Numbered from the stretch's first letter, positions 36,618 through 46,209 are shown. The stretch: 64,000 bases of DNA from Thiocapsa roseilacustris (GCF_041903755.1 NZ_JBBWVE010000008.1:1-64000); one strand, 5' to 3'. The notes: a model not told the origin generated them from the letters alone. A program made the numbers and translations.

Positions 36618-37543
36618 CACAGCTCCTGCAGAGCACTCAGGATTTCGTCGGCGCCCTGCGCGAGCAGTTCGTCGGCAACCCGCGTTCCGATGGCCTCCCA
36701 GTCCTCGCGCGGGCCTTCGGATTCGGCGCGCAGGATCCGGGATCCGTCCGGCGTCCCGACCAATCCCTTGAGGACGAGTCGGTCGCCCTCGATCAGGGCG
36801 TGTCCGGCGATCGGGACCTGACAGCCGCCGTGCAGACGCGCGTTCATCGCCCGCTCGGCGAGCACCCGATCCGCAGTATCACGGTGATGCAGGGGCTCGA
36901 TCAGATCATTGATGCGCGGGTCCGCGCTGCGACACTCGATCCCGATGGCGCCCTGCCCGATCGCCGGCAGACTGTCCTCGGGCGAGATTCGGCCGCGGAT
37001 GCGCGTCTCGAAGCCAAGGCGCATGAGTCCCGCGGCGGCCAGGATGATGGCGTCGTATTCGCCGGCATCGAGCTTGGCGAGACGCGTGTTGACGTTGCCG
37101 CGCAAGGGCTCGATGCGCAGGTCCGGGCGCCGGTCGGCGAGCTGACACTGGCGACGCAGGCTCGAGGTACCGACACAGGCACCCTGCGGCAGGCCGTCGA
37201 GATCATCATAGCGGTTCGACACGAAGGCATCGCGCGGGTCCTCGCGATCCATGATCACTGACAGATGAAGGCCCTCGGGAAAGTCCACCGGGACATCCTT
37301 CATCGAATGCACGGCGATATCGGCCACGCCCTCCAACATCCCCTGCTCGAGCTCCTTCACGAAGAGACCCTTTCCGCCGACCTTCGCCAGCGGCGCATCG
37401 AGGATCTTGTCGCCCTTGGTGGTCATCCCGACGATCGCGATCTCGAGCCCCGGATGGAGCTCGGTCAGCAGCGCGGAGACATGCTCGGCCTGCCACATGG
37501 CCAAGGGCGATTTACGGGTGGCGATGCGGATGATGTTCGACAT
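36617..37543 (-). CDS. hemC: Hydroxymethylbilane synthase (porphobilinogen deaminase)
   Basis: 308 residues. It joins four porphobilinogens to hydroxymethylbilane in the cytoplasm. The dipyrromethane-cofactor cysteine is C241 (HGGCQVPIA). Other family hallmarks are ATRKSPLAMWQAEHV, GGKGLFVKELE, HSMKDVP, GTSSLRRQCQL and LRGNVNTRLAKLD. Genes hemC and hemD are translationally coupled. No damage. Confidence 0.97.
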   Translation of the reverse strand: MSNIIRIATRKSPLAMWQAEHVSALLTELHPGLEIAIVGMTTKGDKILDAPLAKVGGKGLFVKELEQGMLEGVADIAVHSMKDVPVDFPEGLHLSVIMDREDPRDAFVSNRYDDLDGLPQGACVGTSSLRRQCQLADRRPDLRIEPLRGNVNTRLAKLDAGEYDAIILAAAGLMRLGFETRIRGRISPEDSLPAIGQGAIGIECRSADPRINDLIEPLHHRDTADRVLAERAMNARLHGGCQVPIAGHALIEGDRLVLKGLVGTPDGSRILRAESEGPREDWEAIGTRVADELLAQGADEILSALQEL

Positions 37544-37687
37544 GGCAGATCCTAAAGGGGGGTCTCGATCGGAGACTGGGTCGGAAACAGGGACGTACGA
37601 TCACGCCCGCGCGGACGAGACCACTGGACCACGAAGGCGGCTAAAGGGTGAGATTGTGTCACAGCCGACGCGGGGATTCGAACCGGC

Positions 37688-37877
37688 TAAACTGCGTCTC
37701 GCAGCGACAAGGCTGCTCAAACCCTTTTTCAAGGCTGCAGGCACCCACGAACGACGGAGCGGACGCAGTTCAAAAAATTGTTTTTAATATCCTAAACCGC
37801 GTCCCAGACAGATCATGATGGGTCTGCCGTCCGCCGCCACCAACTGAAGGATTTCGCCCCACTAAGGACGCGGTTTA
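37688..37877 (+). repeat. Composite 85-bp TIR repeat, diverged left unit
   Basis: Left unit 37688-37772 (85 bp) has variant ends TAAACTGCGTC and GGACGCAGTTCA. Right unit 37793-37877 (85 bp) has TAAACCGCGTC and GGACGCGGTTTA. The spacer (37773-37792) is 20 bp and A+T-rich. Because both arms of the left unit changed together (CTGCG with CGCAG), base pairing of the ends seems conserved. The last TTA gives the stop codon of the NRDE gene on the other strand. Confidence 0.8.
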
Positions 37878-38624
37878 GCTGGGGACGCGGAGGAACGGGG
37901 TTTCATCCGGCCTCCCTTCCGCATGCAGCCAGATCGGCCCGCTACTGTAGCCGGGATAGAGGGGGATGGCGATCAGCGCCGAGGATCGCGTGCCGAACCC
38001 GTCGGGCCGCTCGAACGTCATGGCGACGTTGGATCCCGCATCCGGGCGGCCCTGATCGGATGCCAGAAGGTCCCGCCAGGCTGTCCACTCGTCGGCATCG
38101 GGATCCGGGGTTTGCGCCGCGAGGAACTTCGGAAAATGCTCGGCGATGCGCGGGTCGGCGAGATCGTCGAGCTCGCCTGCACTCAACATGTGTAGACCGG
38201 CGGCGATCGGGTAGACGCGGATCTCGCCGTCGCCTCCGTGACGCAGCCAATAGGCCGAGCGCGGATCGGCCAGCACCAGATTGAAGGGCCGATAGGCCGC
38301 CGGATCGAGATCCGCCAGCGCCCCGGCGGCCTGGGAGGCTTCGGCATGGTCGAGTGCCTCCAAGACCAGCTCGCCTCGACTGCGCTTGCCGGGCAGTGGT
38401 CCGAGCGTCCCCCGATGGTTCATGACCGCGGCGACGAGGCCATGATCGTTAACTCCGAGCCAGCTCCCGCCGGACTCCAGGTCGAGCCCGGCGCGCACCT
38501 CCAAGCGGTCCGGCCAATGTCGGCCCGGCGGGCGGCTCGGTCGCGTGCGCATCTCGTCGCGATTGGCCGCGATCAAGACCGGCCAGGGATGACCCGGACG
38601 CCTCAGAATGACGAAGATACACAT
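37875..38624 (-). CDS. NRDE family protein (TANGO2-like)
   Basis: 249 residues with MCIFVIL at the start (the conserved Cys2 of the NRDE/TANGO2 family, similar to an Ntn-type nucleophile), the name-giving ANRDE motif near residue 20, then SWLGVNDHGLVAAVMNHRG and GSNVAMTFERPDGFGTRSSAL. The bacterial function is unclear; animal homologues are linked to haem or lipid handling. It lies upstream of hemC in the same direction, which may or may not be meaningful. The stop codon is provided by the repeat at 37793-37877. Confidence 0.88.
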   Translation of the reverse strand: MCIFVILRRPGHPWPVLIAANRDEMRTRPSRPPGRHWPDRLEVRAGLDLESGGSWLGVNDHGLVAAVMNHRGTLGPLPGKRSRGELVLEALDHAEASQAAGALADLDPAAYRPFNLVLADPRSAYWLRHGGDGEIRVYPIAAGLHMLSAGELDDLADPRIAEHFPKFLAAQTPDPDADEWTAWRDLLASDQGRPDAGSNVAMTFERPDGFGTRSSALIAIPLYPGYSSGPIWLHAEGRPDETPFLRVPS

Positions 38625-38770
38625 GAATTGAAACCCCTCGGGCAGGTTCGCCCTGCGATGCGCTGTGATGATGCTGGATTGGCATCACATCGAACCATGA
38701 CAGGGCAAGACGCGTTTCCGATCGAATAAAGATCATCGGACCCTTACATTCGGATTCGGTCGGTCGCGGC

Positions 38771-38989
38771 TCAACCCGGTTGTTCTCGCTGGACCTTTGC
38801 GACCTTGGTCGAGACGGTCTTGAGTAAGAGCTCGAACGCCTTGCGCTGGGTCAGTTGATTCGCGCTCGTCGGCTCGCCGATCATCTCCAGGCGCGCCTGA
38901 AAGTAGGCGATATCGGCCTCGAGCCGCGCCAAGCGGATGCGACGACGCTTGCGATCGGTGAGGTCCGCCGCGGAGTATTGCGGTTCCAT
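38771..38989 (-). CDS. Small helical protein of unknown function
   Basis: 72 residues from the ATG at 38989. Strongly basic and helical (DRKRRRIRLARLEADIAYFQARLEMIG ... KTVSTKVAKVQREQ), probably a short coiled coil. No family was recognised. The gene is divergent from sucA, sharing a 184-bp intergenic region. Codon use is ordinary for the window, which supports a real gene. Confidence 0.55.
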   Translation of the reverse strand: MEPQYSAADLTDRKRRRIRLARLEADIAYFQARLEMIGEPTSANQLTQRKAFELLLKTVSTKVAKVQREQPG

Positions 38990-39095
38990 GTGAGCGCCGG
39001 CTCCGTCGGTCACGACTCGGGCGACGACACACCGCAAGATCGGCGATGATGCTCGCCCGGTCCTTGTCGCGCGACGTCGGTCGGCCTGAACCGGC

Positions 39096-39126
39096 TTGCC
39101 AAGCGCTTCGAGACTTGTGTTATAAA
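39096..39126 (+). promoter_or_regulatory. Putative sucA promoter
   Basis: TTGCCA (39096-39101) and an extended -10 TGTTATAAA (TATAAA at 39121-39126) are separated by 19 bp, slightly long. This is the start of an A+T-rich patch about 50 bp before sucA. Position and -10 quality support it; the -35 is tentative. Confidence 0.4.
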
Positions 39127-39173
39127 CATCGGTTATCCATATATAAAATCAACCTAGAGAAACAACACCGAGC

Positions 39174-42032
39174 ATGAGCGCAATCCTCGAGCTGTTTCGC
39201 AGTTCCGGTGCCCTTTACGGCGGCAATGCAGCCTTTATTGAAGACCTCTATGAACGTTATTTAAAGGACCCGGAGAGCGTCGATTTAGCTTGGCGAGAGC
39301 GCTTCCATGTCATGCACAAGGAGGCGGCCAACGAGGTCGCGCACGGGCCGGTACGCGAGAACTTTCTGCGGCTCGCTCAAGAGAGCCGTACCCGTGCACG
39401 CACACGCTCCACCGAGCGGCTCGAGCCCGCCGCCGCGGAAAAACAGGCCGCGGTGCTCTCCCTGATCAACGGCTACCGCTACCGCGGCCATCAGGTCGCC
39501 AACCTCGACCCGATCAAGCTGCGCGACACGCCGAAGATCGCGGACCTGGATCCGGCCTTCCACAACCTGGAGCCGGACGACATGGACCAGGTCTTCCATA
39601 CAGGCTCGCTCTACGCGCCGGATCGCATGCCACTGCGCGACATCATCGCGATGGTCGAGCAGATCTACTGCGGCCGGGTCGGCTCGGAGTACATGCATAT
39701 CACCGATACCCAGGAAAAACGCTGGATTCAGAAGCGGCTCGAGGGGTATCGCGCGACACCCGAGCTCGACACCGCCGATCGGCGTTGGCTCTTGACCCTG
39801 CTGACCGCCGCCGAGGGCTTCGAGAAATATCTCCACCAACGCTATGTCGGTCAAAAGCGTTTCTCGCTCGAAGGCAGCGACGCCCTCATCCCGCTGCTGG
39901 ACGAGCTGATCCAGCGCGCCGGACGCAAGGGCCAGAAGGAGCTGGTCATCGGCATGGCCCACCGCGGGCGCCTCAGCGTGCTGACCAACATCTTCGGCAA
40001 GCCGCCTCAGGACATCTTCGACGAGTTCGAGGGCCGGGTCCAGATGGACTGGCGCCAGATGGCCGGCGACGTGAAGTATCACATGGGCTTCGCGACCGAC
40101 ATCGATACCCCCGCGGGGATCGTCCATCTGGTGTTGGGATTCAACCCCTCGCATCTCGAGATCATCAACCCGGTCATCGAGGGCTCGGTGCGCGCACGCC
40201 AGCGGAGGCGCCACGACCGCAGCGGCGATCAAGTCCTGCCGGTGCTCATCCACGGCGACGCGGCCTTTGCCGGCCAGGGCGTGGTCATGGAGACGCTGCA
40301 GCTCTCCCAGACCCGCAGCTACGCCACCGGCGGCACCGTCCACATCGTCATCAACAACCAGATCGGCTTTACGACCAGCAACCCGCTCGACACCCGCTCC
40401 ACGCTCTACTGCACCGATGTCGCCAAGATGGTGCAGGCGCCGGTCTTTCATGTGAACGGTGACGATCCGGAGTCGGTCATCTTCGTCACACGGATGGCGC
40501 TGGACTTCCGCAACCAGTTCCACAAAGACGTCATCATCGACTTGGTCTGTTACCGGCGTCTCGGCCACAACGAGGCCGACGAGCCAGCGGTGACCCAGCC
40601 GATGATGTACAAGAAGATCCGCCGCCATCCGACCCCGCGGGCCGTCTATGCCGATCGCCTCCTCGCCGACGGCCTCGTCGCCAAGGAGGAGGCCGATGCC
40701 ATGGTTGCGGATTATCGCGACTCCATCGAGCAAGGCGTCGTGGTCGCGCGTCCGGTCCTGTGCGGGCTGGATCACGCCTACCGCGTCGATTGGGGCTTCT
40801 GCCGCAACACGGACTGGAATCAAAGCATCGACACGGGCGTCCCGGTCGAGAAGCTCCGCGAGCTCAGCGATTCCATGCTGCGGGTCCCCGAGGGCTTCGA
40901 GCTTCACCCACGGGTCGAGAAGCTGTGGGAAGAGCGGCGCAAGATGGCCCAGGGCGATCAGCTCCTGAACTGGGGCTTCGCGGAGAATCTCGCCTACGCC
41001 ACCCTCCTCGACGCGGGTACCCCGGTGCGCCTGTCCGGACAGGATGCCGGTCGCGGGACCTTTTTCCATCGTCATGCCAAGATCCACGACCAAGTGACCG
41101 GCAACGCCTACACCCCGTTGCAGCACATCGGCGAGCATCAGGGCGCCTTCATCGCGATCGACTCGCTCCTGTCCGAGGAGGCGGTGCTGGCCTACGAATA
41201 CGGTTTCGCGACCGCGGAGCCGAACGCGCTGACGCTCTGGGAAGCCCAGTTCGGGGACTTCGCCAACGGCGCCCAGGTGGTGATCGATCAGTTCATCACC
41301 TCCGCCGGAACCAAGTGGGGTCTGTGCTGCGGGCTCGTGATGCTGCTCCCGCACGGACTCGAGGGCCAGGGCGCCGAGCACTCCTCCGCCCGTCTGGAGC
41401 GCTTTCTGCAGCTCTGCGCCGAGCACAACATCCAAGTTTGCGTGCCGACCACGCCGGGCCAGATGTATCACCTGCTGCGCCGCCAGATCGTCCGCGACTA
41501 CCGCAAACCGCTCATCGTCATGACCCCAAAGAGCCTGCTGCGCCATCGTCTCGCGGTCTCCGCGCTCGATGAGCTGACCAGCGGTCATTTCCAGACGGTC
41601 ATCCCGGAGACCGACCCGATCGACCCCGCGCAGACCGAGCGCGTGGTCTTCTGCTGCGGTAAGGTCTATTTCGATTTGCTCGAAGCGCGGCGTGCGCGCG
41701 GCTTGACGAATGTCGCCATCATCCGCATCGAGCAGCTTTATCCCTTCCCCAAGGAGCACTTCGACCGCGCGCTCGAGGCCTACGACACCACCGAAGAGAT
41801 CATCTGGTGCCAGGAAGAGCCGCAGAACCAAGGCGCTTGGGACCAGATCAAACATCGCTTCCACAACCTGATGCAGGACGGAAAGCGGCCCTATTATGTC
41901 GGCCGTCCATCCTCCGCGGCACCGGCCGTCGGCCACCGCGCCGCCCATGTCGAGCAGCAGGAGCGGTTGATCGACGAGGCCCTGACCGGGCATTTCAACC
42001 CCAGCATGAATAAAAGGATCCCGCCACAATGA
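39174..42032 (+). CDS. sucA: 2-oxoglutarate dehydrogenase E1 component
   Basis: 952 residues, a full-length thiamine-diphosphate-dependent E1 of the oxoglutarate dehydrogenase complex (TCA cycle). Hallmarks are the N-terminal SGALYGGNAAFIEDLYERYLKDP, the MAHRGRLSVLTNIFGKP core, IHGDAAFAGQGVVMETLQLSQ, HNEADEPAVTQPMMY and the C-terminal CQEEPQNQGAW. The TGA overlaps the sucB ATG by 4 bp. Its presence implies a complete or nearly complete oxidative TCA cycle under respiratory growth. The E3 gene is not adjacent. Confidence 0.97.
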   Translation: MSAILELFRSSGALYGGNAAFIEDLYERYLKDPESVDLAWRERFHVMHKEAANEVAHGPVRENFLRLAQESRTRARTRSTERLEPAAAEKQAAVLSLINGYRYRGHQVANLDPIKLRDTPKIADLDPAFHNLEPDDMDQVFHTGSLYAPDRMPLRDIIAMVEQIYCGRVGSEYMHITDTQEKRWIQKRLEGYRATPELDTADRRWLLTLLTAAEGFEKYLHQRYVGQKRFSLEGSDALIPLLDELIQRAGRKGQKELVIGMAHRGRLSVLTNIFGKPPQDIFDEFEGRVQMDWRQMAGDVKYHMGFATDIDTPAGIVHLVLGFNPSHLEIINPVIEGSVRARQRRRHDRSGDQVLPVLIHGDAAFAGQGVVMETLQLSQTRSYATGGTVHIVINNQIGFTTSNPLDTRSTLYCTDVAKMVQAPVFHVNGDDPESVIFVTRMALDFRNQFHKDVIIDLVCYRRLGHNEADEPAVTQPMMYKKIRRHPTPRAVYADRLLADGLVAKEEADAMVADYRDSIEQGVVVARPVLCGLDHAYRVDWGFCRNTDWNQSIDTGVPVEKLRELSDSMLRVPEGFELHPRVEKLWEERRKMAQGDQLLNWGFAENLAYATLLDAGTPVRLSGQDAGRGTFFHRHAKIHDQVTGNAYTPLQHIGEHQGAFIAIDSLLSEEAVLAYEYGFATAEPNALTLWEAQFGDFANGAQVVIDQFITSAGTKWGLCCGLVMLLPHGLEGQGAEHSSARLERFLQLCAEHNIQVCVPTTPGQMYHLLRRQIVRDYRKPLIVMTPKSLLRHRLAVSALDELTSGHFQTVIPETDPIDPAQTERVVFCCGKVYFDLLEARRARGLTNVAIIRIEQLYPFPKEHFDRALEAYDTTEEIIWCQEEPQNQGAWDQIKHRFHNLMQDGKRPYYVGRPSSAAPAVGHRAAHVEQQERLIDEALTGHFNPSMNKRIPPQ

Positions 42033-43285
42033 GCAGCGAAGTCCGCGTCCCCGCCCTCCCCGAGTCGGTTGCCGACGCCACGGTCGCAACCTGGCACAAA
42101 CGCCCGGGCGATCCGGTCAAGCGCGAGGAGAACCTGGTCGATCTGGAAACCGACAAGGTCGTGCTCGAGGTCCCTTCGCCGATCGACGGCATCCTCCGCG
42201 AGATCATGGCCAACGAGGGCGATCTGGTTCAGTCCGATGCCGTGCTGGCGTTGATCGAAGCGAGCGACGCCGGGGCGACGCCGCCGGCGCGCACGGCATC
42301 TCCGCCGCCTGCCAAGGCCGCTCCAGCCAAGGCCGCGTCGCCGAGCCCGGCGGCGAAGAGCGCACCTGCCGGCGCCGAGCCTCAGGTCGCACCCGCCGCA
42401 CGGCGTTTGGTCAAAGAGTTGAATCTCGACCCCCACGCGATCCCCGGCACGGGCCGCGACGGGCGCATCCACAAGGCCGACGTCATCGCCTATCTGGACG
42501 AACGCGAGCAGGCCGCGCCGGCCAAGGACCCCGAGCTGACCCCCGCGGCGCCCGCGCCAAGCCCGAGCCTCACTGGCGAGGCCGGCCGCCCCGAGCAGCG
42601 GGTGCCCATGACCCGCCTGCGTGCCCGCGTCGCCGAGCGTCTGGTCCAGGCCCAGCAGAACGCGGCCATGTTGACCACCTTCAACGAGGTCGATCTCAAG
42701 GCCGTTCTCGCGCTGCGCAGCCGTTACAAAGACCAGTTCGAGAAGACCCACGGGGTGCGGCTCGGCTTCATGTCCTTCTTCGTGAAGGCTGCGGTGGAGG
42801 CACTGCAACGCTTCCCGGTGATCAACGCCTCGGTCGACGGCGACGACATCATCTATCACGGTTATTACGACATCGGCATCGCGGTCAGCTCCCCGCGCGG
42901 TCTGGTCGTCCCCATCCTGCGCAACTGCGATCAGCTCGGCATGGCCGATGTGGAGCAGGGCATCGTCGCCTTCGGAGAAAAGGCGCAGAACGGAAGCCTC
43001 AGCTACGAGGAGCTCACGGGCGGTACCTTCTCGATCACCAACGGCGGGGTCTTCGGCTCGCTGCTCTCTACGCCCATCCTCAACCCGCCGCAGAGCGCCA
43101 TCCTGGGGATGCACAAGATCCAGGAGCGCCCGATCGTCGAGAACGGCGAGATCAAGATCGCACCCATGATGTATCTGGCCCTGACCTACGACCACCGGAT
43201 CATCGACGGACGCGAGGCGGTGCAGTTCCTGGTCAGCATCAAGGAGACCCTGGAGGATCCGGCCCGGTTGCTCCTGAGGATCTAA
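42029..43285 (+). CDS. sucB: Dihydrolipoyl succinyltransferase (E2) of 2-oxoglutarate dehydrogenase
   Basis: 418 residues. One lipoyl domain with the lipoylated lysine in ETDKVVLEV, an alanine/proline-rich linker, a peripheral-subunit-binding domain (APAARRLVKELNLDPHAIPGTGRDGRIHKADV), and a catalytic domain ending with the conserved TYDHRIIDGREAV (active-site His and Asp). It transfers succinyl groups from lipoate to CoA. The TAA stop (43283-43285) is the first three bases of a repeat element. Confidence 0.97.
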   Translation: MSSEVRVPALPESVADATVATWHKRPGDPVKREENLVDLETDKVVLEVPSPIDGILREIMANEGDLVQSDAVLALIEASDAGATPPARTASPPPAKAAPAKAASPSPAAKSAPAGAEPQVAPAARRLVKELNLDPHAIPGTGRDGRIHKADVIAYLDEREQAAPAKDPELTPAAPAPSPSLTGEAGRPEQRVPMTRLRARVAERLVQAQQNAAMLTTFNEVDLKAVLALRSRYKDQFEKTHGVRLGFMSFFVKAAVEALQRFPVINASVDGDDIIYHGYYDIGIAVSSPRGLVVPILRNCDQLGMADVEQGIVAFGEKAQNGSLSYEELTGGTFSITNGGVFGSLLSTPILNPPQSAILGMHKIQERPIVENGEIKIAPMMYLALTYDHRIIDGREAVQFLVSIKETLEDPARLLLRI

Positions 43286-43367
43286 ACCGCGCCCAGCGCG
43301 CCATGCGATGTTTTTGGATGGGATCGGCCCTGGCAGACTTGACGACCGTTGGAGTCGGCGCGGTTTA
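43283..43367 (+). repeat. 85-bp TIR repeat, single A-type unit after sucB
   Basis: Exactly 85 bp. The initial TAA is the sucB stop. The right end GCGGTTTA is followed by AGGAG, but no start codon follows at a useful distance on this strand. Confidence 0.88.
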
Positions 43368-43470
43368 AGGAGCCCGGACACGGCTCGAAGACTTCTATCC
43401 CGAAACGACCGACTGACCGAGCCATAACGCCCGGCCCGATGCTCGGCACGCTCATACCGCCTTCGCGGCG

Positions 43471-44094
43471 CTACTCACCCCAACGGGCCATCAGCCGATG
43501 CGGCACGCCAAGATGGTCCAGGATCCTGGCCACCATGAAATCGACGATCTGCTCGACGCGCGTGGGCTTGAAGTAAAACCCCGGATTGGCCGGCATAATG
43601 ACCGCGCCGGCGCGCGCAAGACGCAACATGTTTTCGAGATGAATGGCGGTAAAGGGTGTCTCGCGGATCACCAGGATCAGCTTGCGTGACTCCTTCATCG
43701 TCACATCCGCCGCACGATCGATGAGCGAGGTCGAGACACCGGCGGCGATGCTCGCGAGCGTTCCCGTGGTGCAGGGGCAGATGACCATGGCGTCGGGTGG
43801 ATTGGAGCCGCTCGCGACCGGAGCGGTCCACTGCTGGCGACCGAAGACACGCAGCTGTCCCGGTTGTGCCTTGAAGTAATCCAGGAAGAAGGCCTCCGCC
43901 TCGGCGGGCCGGGCCGGCACCTCGAGATCGGCCTCCATCTTCAGCACGACCTGGCCGGCCTGGGAGATCAGCAGATAAACCCGCATCCCGGCGGCGAGCA
44001 GGCACTCGACCAGCCGCAGCCCGTATTGGGATCCGGAGGCCCCGGTCAAGGCGACCGTGATCGTCTTGTGCCAGTCTTGAAGCGGCTCGGACAT
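43471..44094 (-). CDS. ubiX: Flavin prenyltransferase UbiX
   Basis: 207 residues from the ATG at 44094. UbiX attaches dimethylallyl to FMN, producing the prenylated flavin used by the UbiD decarboxylase of ubiquinone synthesis. Signatures are ALTGASGSQYGLRLVECLL, a phosphate-binding CPCTTGTLASIAAG, ESRKLILVIRETPFTAIHLENMLRL and MPANPGFYFKP. Spaced 16 bp downstream of mpl in the same direction. Confidence 0.94.
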   Translation of the reverse strand: MSEPLQDWHKTITVALTGASGSQYGLRLVECLLAAGMRVYLLISQAGQVVLKMEADLEVPARPAEAEAFFLDYFKAQPGQLRVFGRQQWTAPVASGSNPPDAMVICPCTTGTLASIAAGVSTSLIDRAADVTMKESRKLILVIRETPFTAIHLENMLRLARAGAVIMPANPGFYFKPTRVEQIVDFMVARILDHLGVPHRLMARWGE

Positions 44095-44110
44095 GCGCGT
44101 CCCCTCGTCC

Positions 44111-45469
44111 CTAGCGCGCCTGCGCCAGTCCGTCCAGGAGCTTCTGGTGGATCCCGCCGAAGCCACCGTTGCTCATGACCAACACCTGATCGCCCTCACG
44201 ACACTCGGCCACCACCGCAGCGGCGAGGACGTCGAGATCCGCATGCACCGCCGCACGCTCGGCAAGCCCCGCGAAGACGGCCGCGGCATCCCACCCCAGA
44301 TCCGCAGGAGCGAAAACGAAGATCCGATCCGCCGCATCGAGCGATGCGGCCAGCTCGCGATTGTGCACACCTAGACGCATGGTATTGGAGCGCGGCTCAA
44401 GCACGGCGAGGATGCGCTGCTCGCCGACACGACGGCGCAATCCCTGCAGCGTCGTCTCGATCGCCGTCGGGTGATGGGCGAAGTCGTCGAAGACACGCAC
44501 GCCCGCGACCTCGCCGCGCAGCTCCATGCGACGCTTCACCCCCTTGAACCGACCCAGGGCGGTGATCCCGGCACCAACCGGGACACCCGCGTGTCGGGCC
44601 GCGGCCAAGACGGCGAGCGCGTTGTGCACGTTGTGCAGACCCGTCTGACCCCAGTCGACCTCGCCCATCGCCTGACCGTCGAGCATCACGTGGAAGCGCG
44701 AGCCGTCCGGGGAGAGCAGCCGAGCGGTCCATCGCCCCGCCTCGCCGAAGGACTCGGTCGGGGTCCAGCAGCCCATCGCCATAACCTGATCGATCGCCGG
44801 TTCGGCACCCGGATGGACGATCAGACCGCGACCCGGGACGGTGCGCACCAGATGATGGAACTGGCGCTGGATCTGGCCAAGATCCTCGAAGATGTCGGCG
44901 TGGTCGAACTCCAGATTATTGAGGATCAGGGTGCTGGGACGATAGTGGACGAACTTGGAGCGCTTATCGAAGAAGGCGGTGTCGTACTCGTCCGCCTCGA
45001 CCACGAAAAAGGGTGTAGCGCCGAGACGCGCGGACAGCCCGAAATCCAGCGGCACCCCGCCGATCAGGAAGCCCGGCGCGAGACCGGCGCCCTCCAGGAC
45101 CCAGGCGAGCATGCTCGCGGTCGTGGTCTTGCCGTGCGTGCCGGCCACGGCCAGCACCCAGCGATCCGACAACAGATTCTCGCGCAGCCATTCCGGACCC
45201 GAGCAATAGCGCAGGCCGCGATCCAGCATGGCCTCGACGGCCGGAATGCCACGTTTCATGGCATTGCCGACCACCACCACATCGGGCGCAGGCTCGAGGT
45301 GGCTCGGATCATAGCCCTCCATCAGCCCGATGCCGGCCGCCTCGAGCTGGGTGCTCATCGGAGGGTAGACATTGGCGTCCGAGCCGGTGACCCGGTGACC
45401 GAGCGACCGCGCCAGCAGTGCGATACCGCCCATGAAGGTGCCGCAGATGCCCAGGATATGCAGATGCAT
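44111..45469 (-). CDS. mpl: UDP-N-acetylmuramate:L-alanyl-gamma-D-glutamyl-meso-DAP ligase Mpl
   Basis: 452 residues from the ATG at 45469; the frame extends further upstream only into repeat DNA. Mpl recycles murein tripeptide by attaching it to UDP-MurNAc. Mur-ligase features are MHLHILGICGTFMGGIALLAR, the ATP loop GTHGKTTTASML, VVEADEYDTAFFDKRSKFVHY, DDFAHHPTAIETTL and EPRSNTMRLG. The EADEYD/FDKRSKF segment separates Mpl from MurC. Confidence 0.95.
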   Translation of the reverse strand: MHLHILGICGTFMGGIALLARSLGHRVTGSDANVYPPMSTQLEAAGIGLMEGYDPSHLEPAPDVVVVGNAMKRGIPAVEAMLDRGLRYCSGPEWLRENLLSDRWVLAVAGTHGKTTTASMLAWVLEGAGLAPGFLIGGVPLDFGLSARLGATPFFVVEADEYDTAFFDKRSKFVHYRPSTLILNNLEFDHADIFEDLGQIQRQFHHLVRTVPGRGLIVHPGAEPAIDQVMAMGCWTPTESFGEAGRWTARLLSPDGSRFHVMLDGQAMGEVDWGQTGLHNVHNALAVLAAARHAGVPVGAGITALGRFKGVKRRMELRGEVAGVRVFDDFAHHPTAIETTLQGLRRRVGEQRILAVLEPRSNTMRLGVHNRELAASLDAADRIFVFAPADLGWDAAAVFAGLAERAAVHADLDVLAAAVVAECREGDQVLVMSNGGFGGIHQKLLDGLAQAR

Positions 45470-45545
45470 GGGTGTTCGAGCTCCTCGGAACCGTTCAAAA
45501 ACAATCAACACAACGCGACGAGCGAATACCTTTACCAACTTTATT

Positions 45546-45583
45546 CGTTGTCGTTGTCGTTATCGATTACGACAACGACAACG
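45546..45583. repeat. GACAAC hexamer hairpin, copy 2
   Basis: GTTGTC-GTTGTC on the left and GACAAC-GACAAC on the right form a nearly perfect stem around TTATCGATTA. Shortest of the three copies. Confidence 0.8.
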
Positions 45584-45615
45584 ATCAGGTTCGGTGCTCG
45601 ATTGATTTCTGACAC
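45583..45615 (+). repeat. 33-bp dispersed repeat (ends TTTCTGACAC)
   Basis: GATCAGGTTCGGTGCTCG... ending TTTCTGACAC. It matches 56556-56588 with about five differences. It adjoins the hexamer hairpin here, but a terminator there. Confidence 0.6.
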
Positions 45616-45621
45616 CTTACC

Positions 45622-46167
45622 TCAGGCGCCCCCGACGGCGATGCCCATCAACAGGACCACGCCGACCTTGAAGGCCACGGCGATCGCCGCGCCCTGACCG
45701 AGCGTGATCTGAAAGGTGTGACGCAGGATGTGGCCGGACACCACCACGCTCCATACGAAGACCACCAGAAGCAGGAGCGCGCCGAGAGCGGCCAGATCGG
45801 TCTCTTGTGAGTCGGTGGGATTGAAGCTGAGCGGAATCAGCGCGATCGCACCGATCACGACCCCGCTGCCCAAAAGAGCCGTCGCAGACTGAAAGAAGCG
45901 CGCATCCAGACGCATGAGGCGCAAGGCGACAAAGAGTGCCCCGAGCGTCATCGCGAGCTCGAACAGGGTCTGCGCAAGGCTCGCGCCGATCGACAAACCG
46001 GCGACGAGGCCGATCATCACCCCGACGACGAGGCTCGCAAGCGCCACGACAGCGAGCAGGATCTCCGAGGCCGGAAGATCCTGCGGGGTTCTGCGCAACG
46101 CACACAGCTCAACGAAAAATAATATCAGGGCCTGCACGGTCACATCCTTCGGCGAAACCTGACTCAA
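45622..46167 (-). CDS. Inner-membrane protein of unknown function
   Basis: 181 residues with about five predicted membrane helices (roughly 32-55, 65-85, 95-118, 125-148, 160-180) and an N-terminal cytosolic stretch (MSQVSPKDVTVQALILFF). No characterised family was recognised. It lies 42 bp downstream of lnt in the same direction, so the two may be co-transcribed. Confidence 0.65.
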   Translation of the reverse strand: MSQVSPKDVTVQALILFFVELCALRRTPQDLPASEILLAVVALASLVVGVMIGLVAGLSIGASLAQTLFELAMTLGALFVALRLMRLDARFFQSATALLGSGVVIGAIALIPLSFNPTDSQETDLAALGALLLLVVFVWSVVVSGHILRHTFQITLGQGAAIAVAFKVGVVLLMGIAVGGA

Positions 46168-46209
46168 TCATAACCGCCCGAGTCGCTGCTGCGGCAATCT
46201 TCATCGCGA

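Noticed and set aside
39285..42089. 934-codon minus-strand frame opposite sucA
   Set aside because: Antisense shadow of sucA; no family motif and biased composition.
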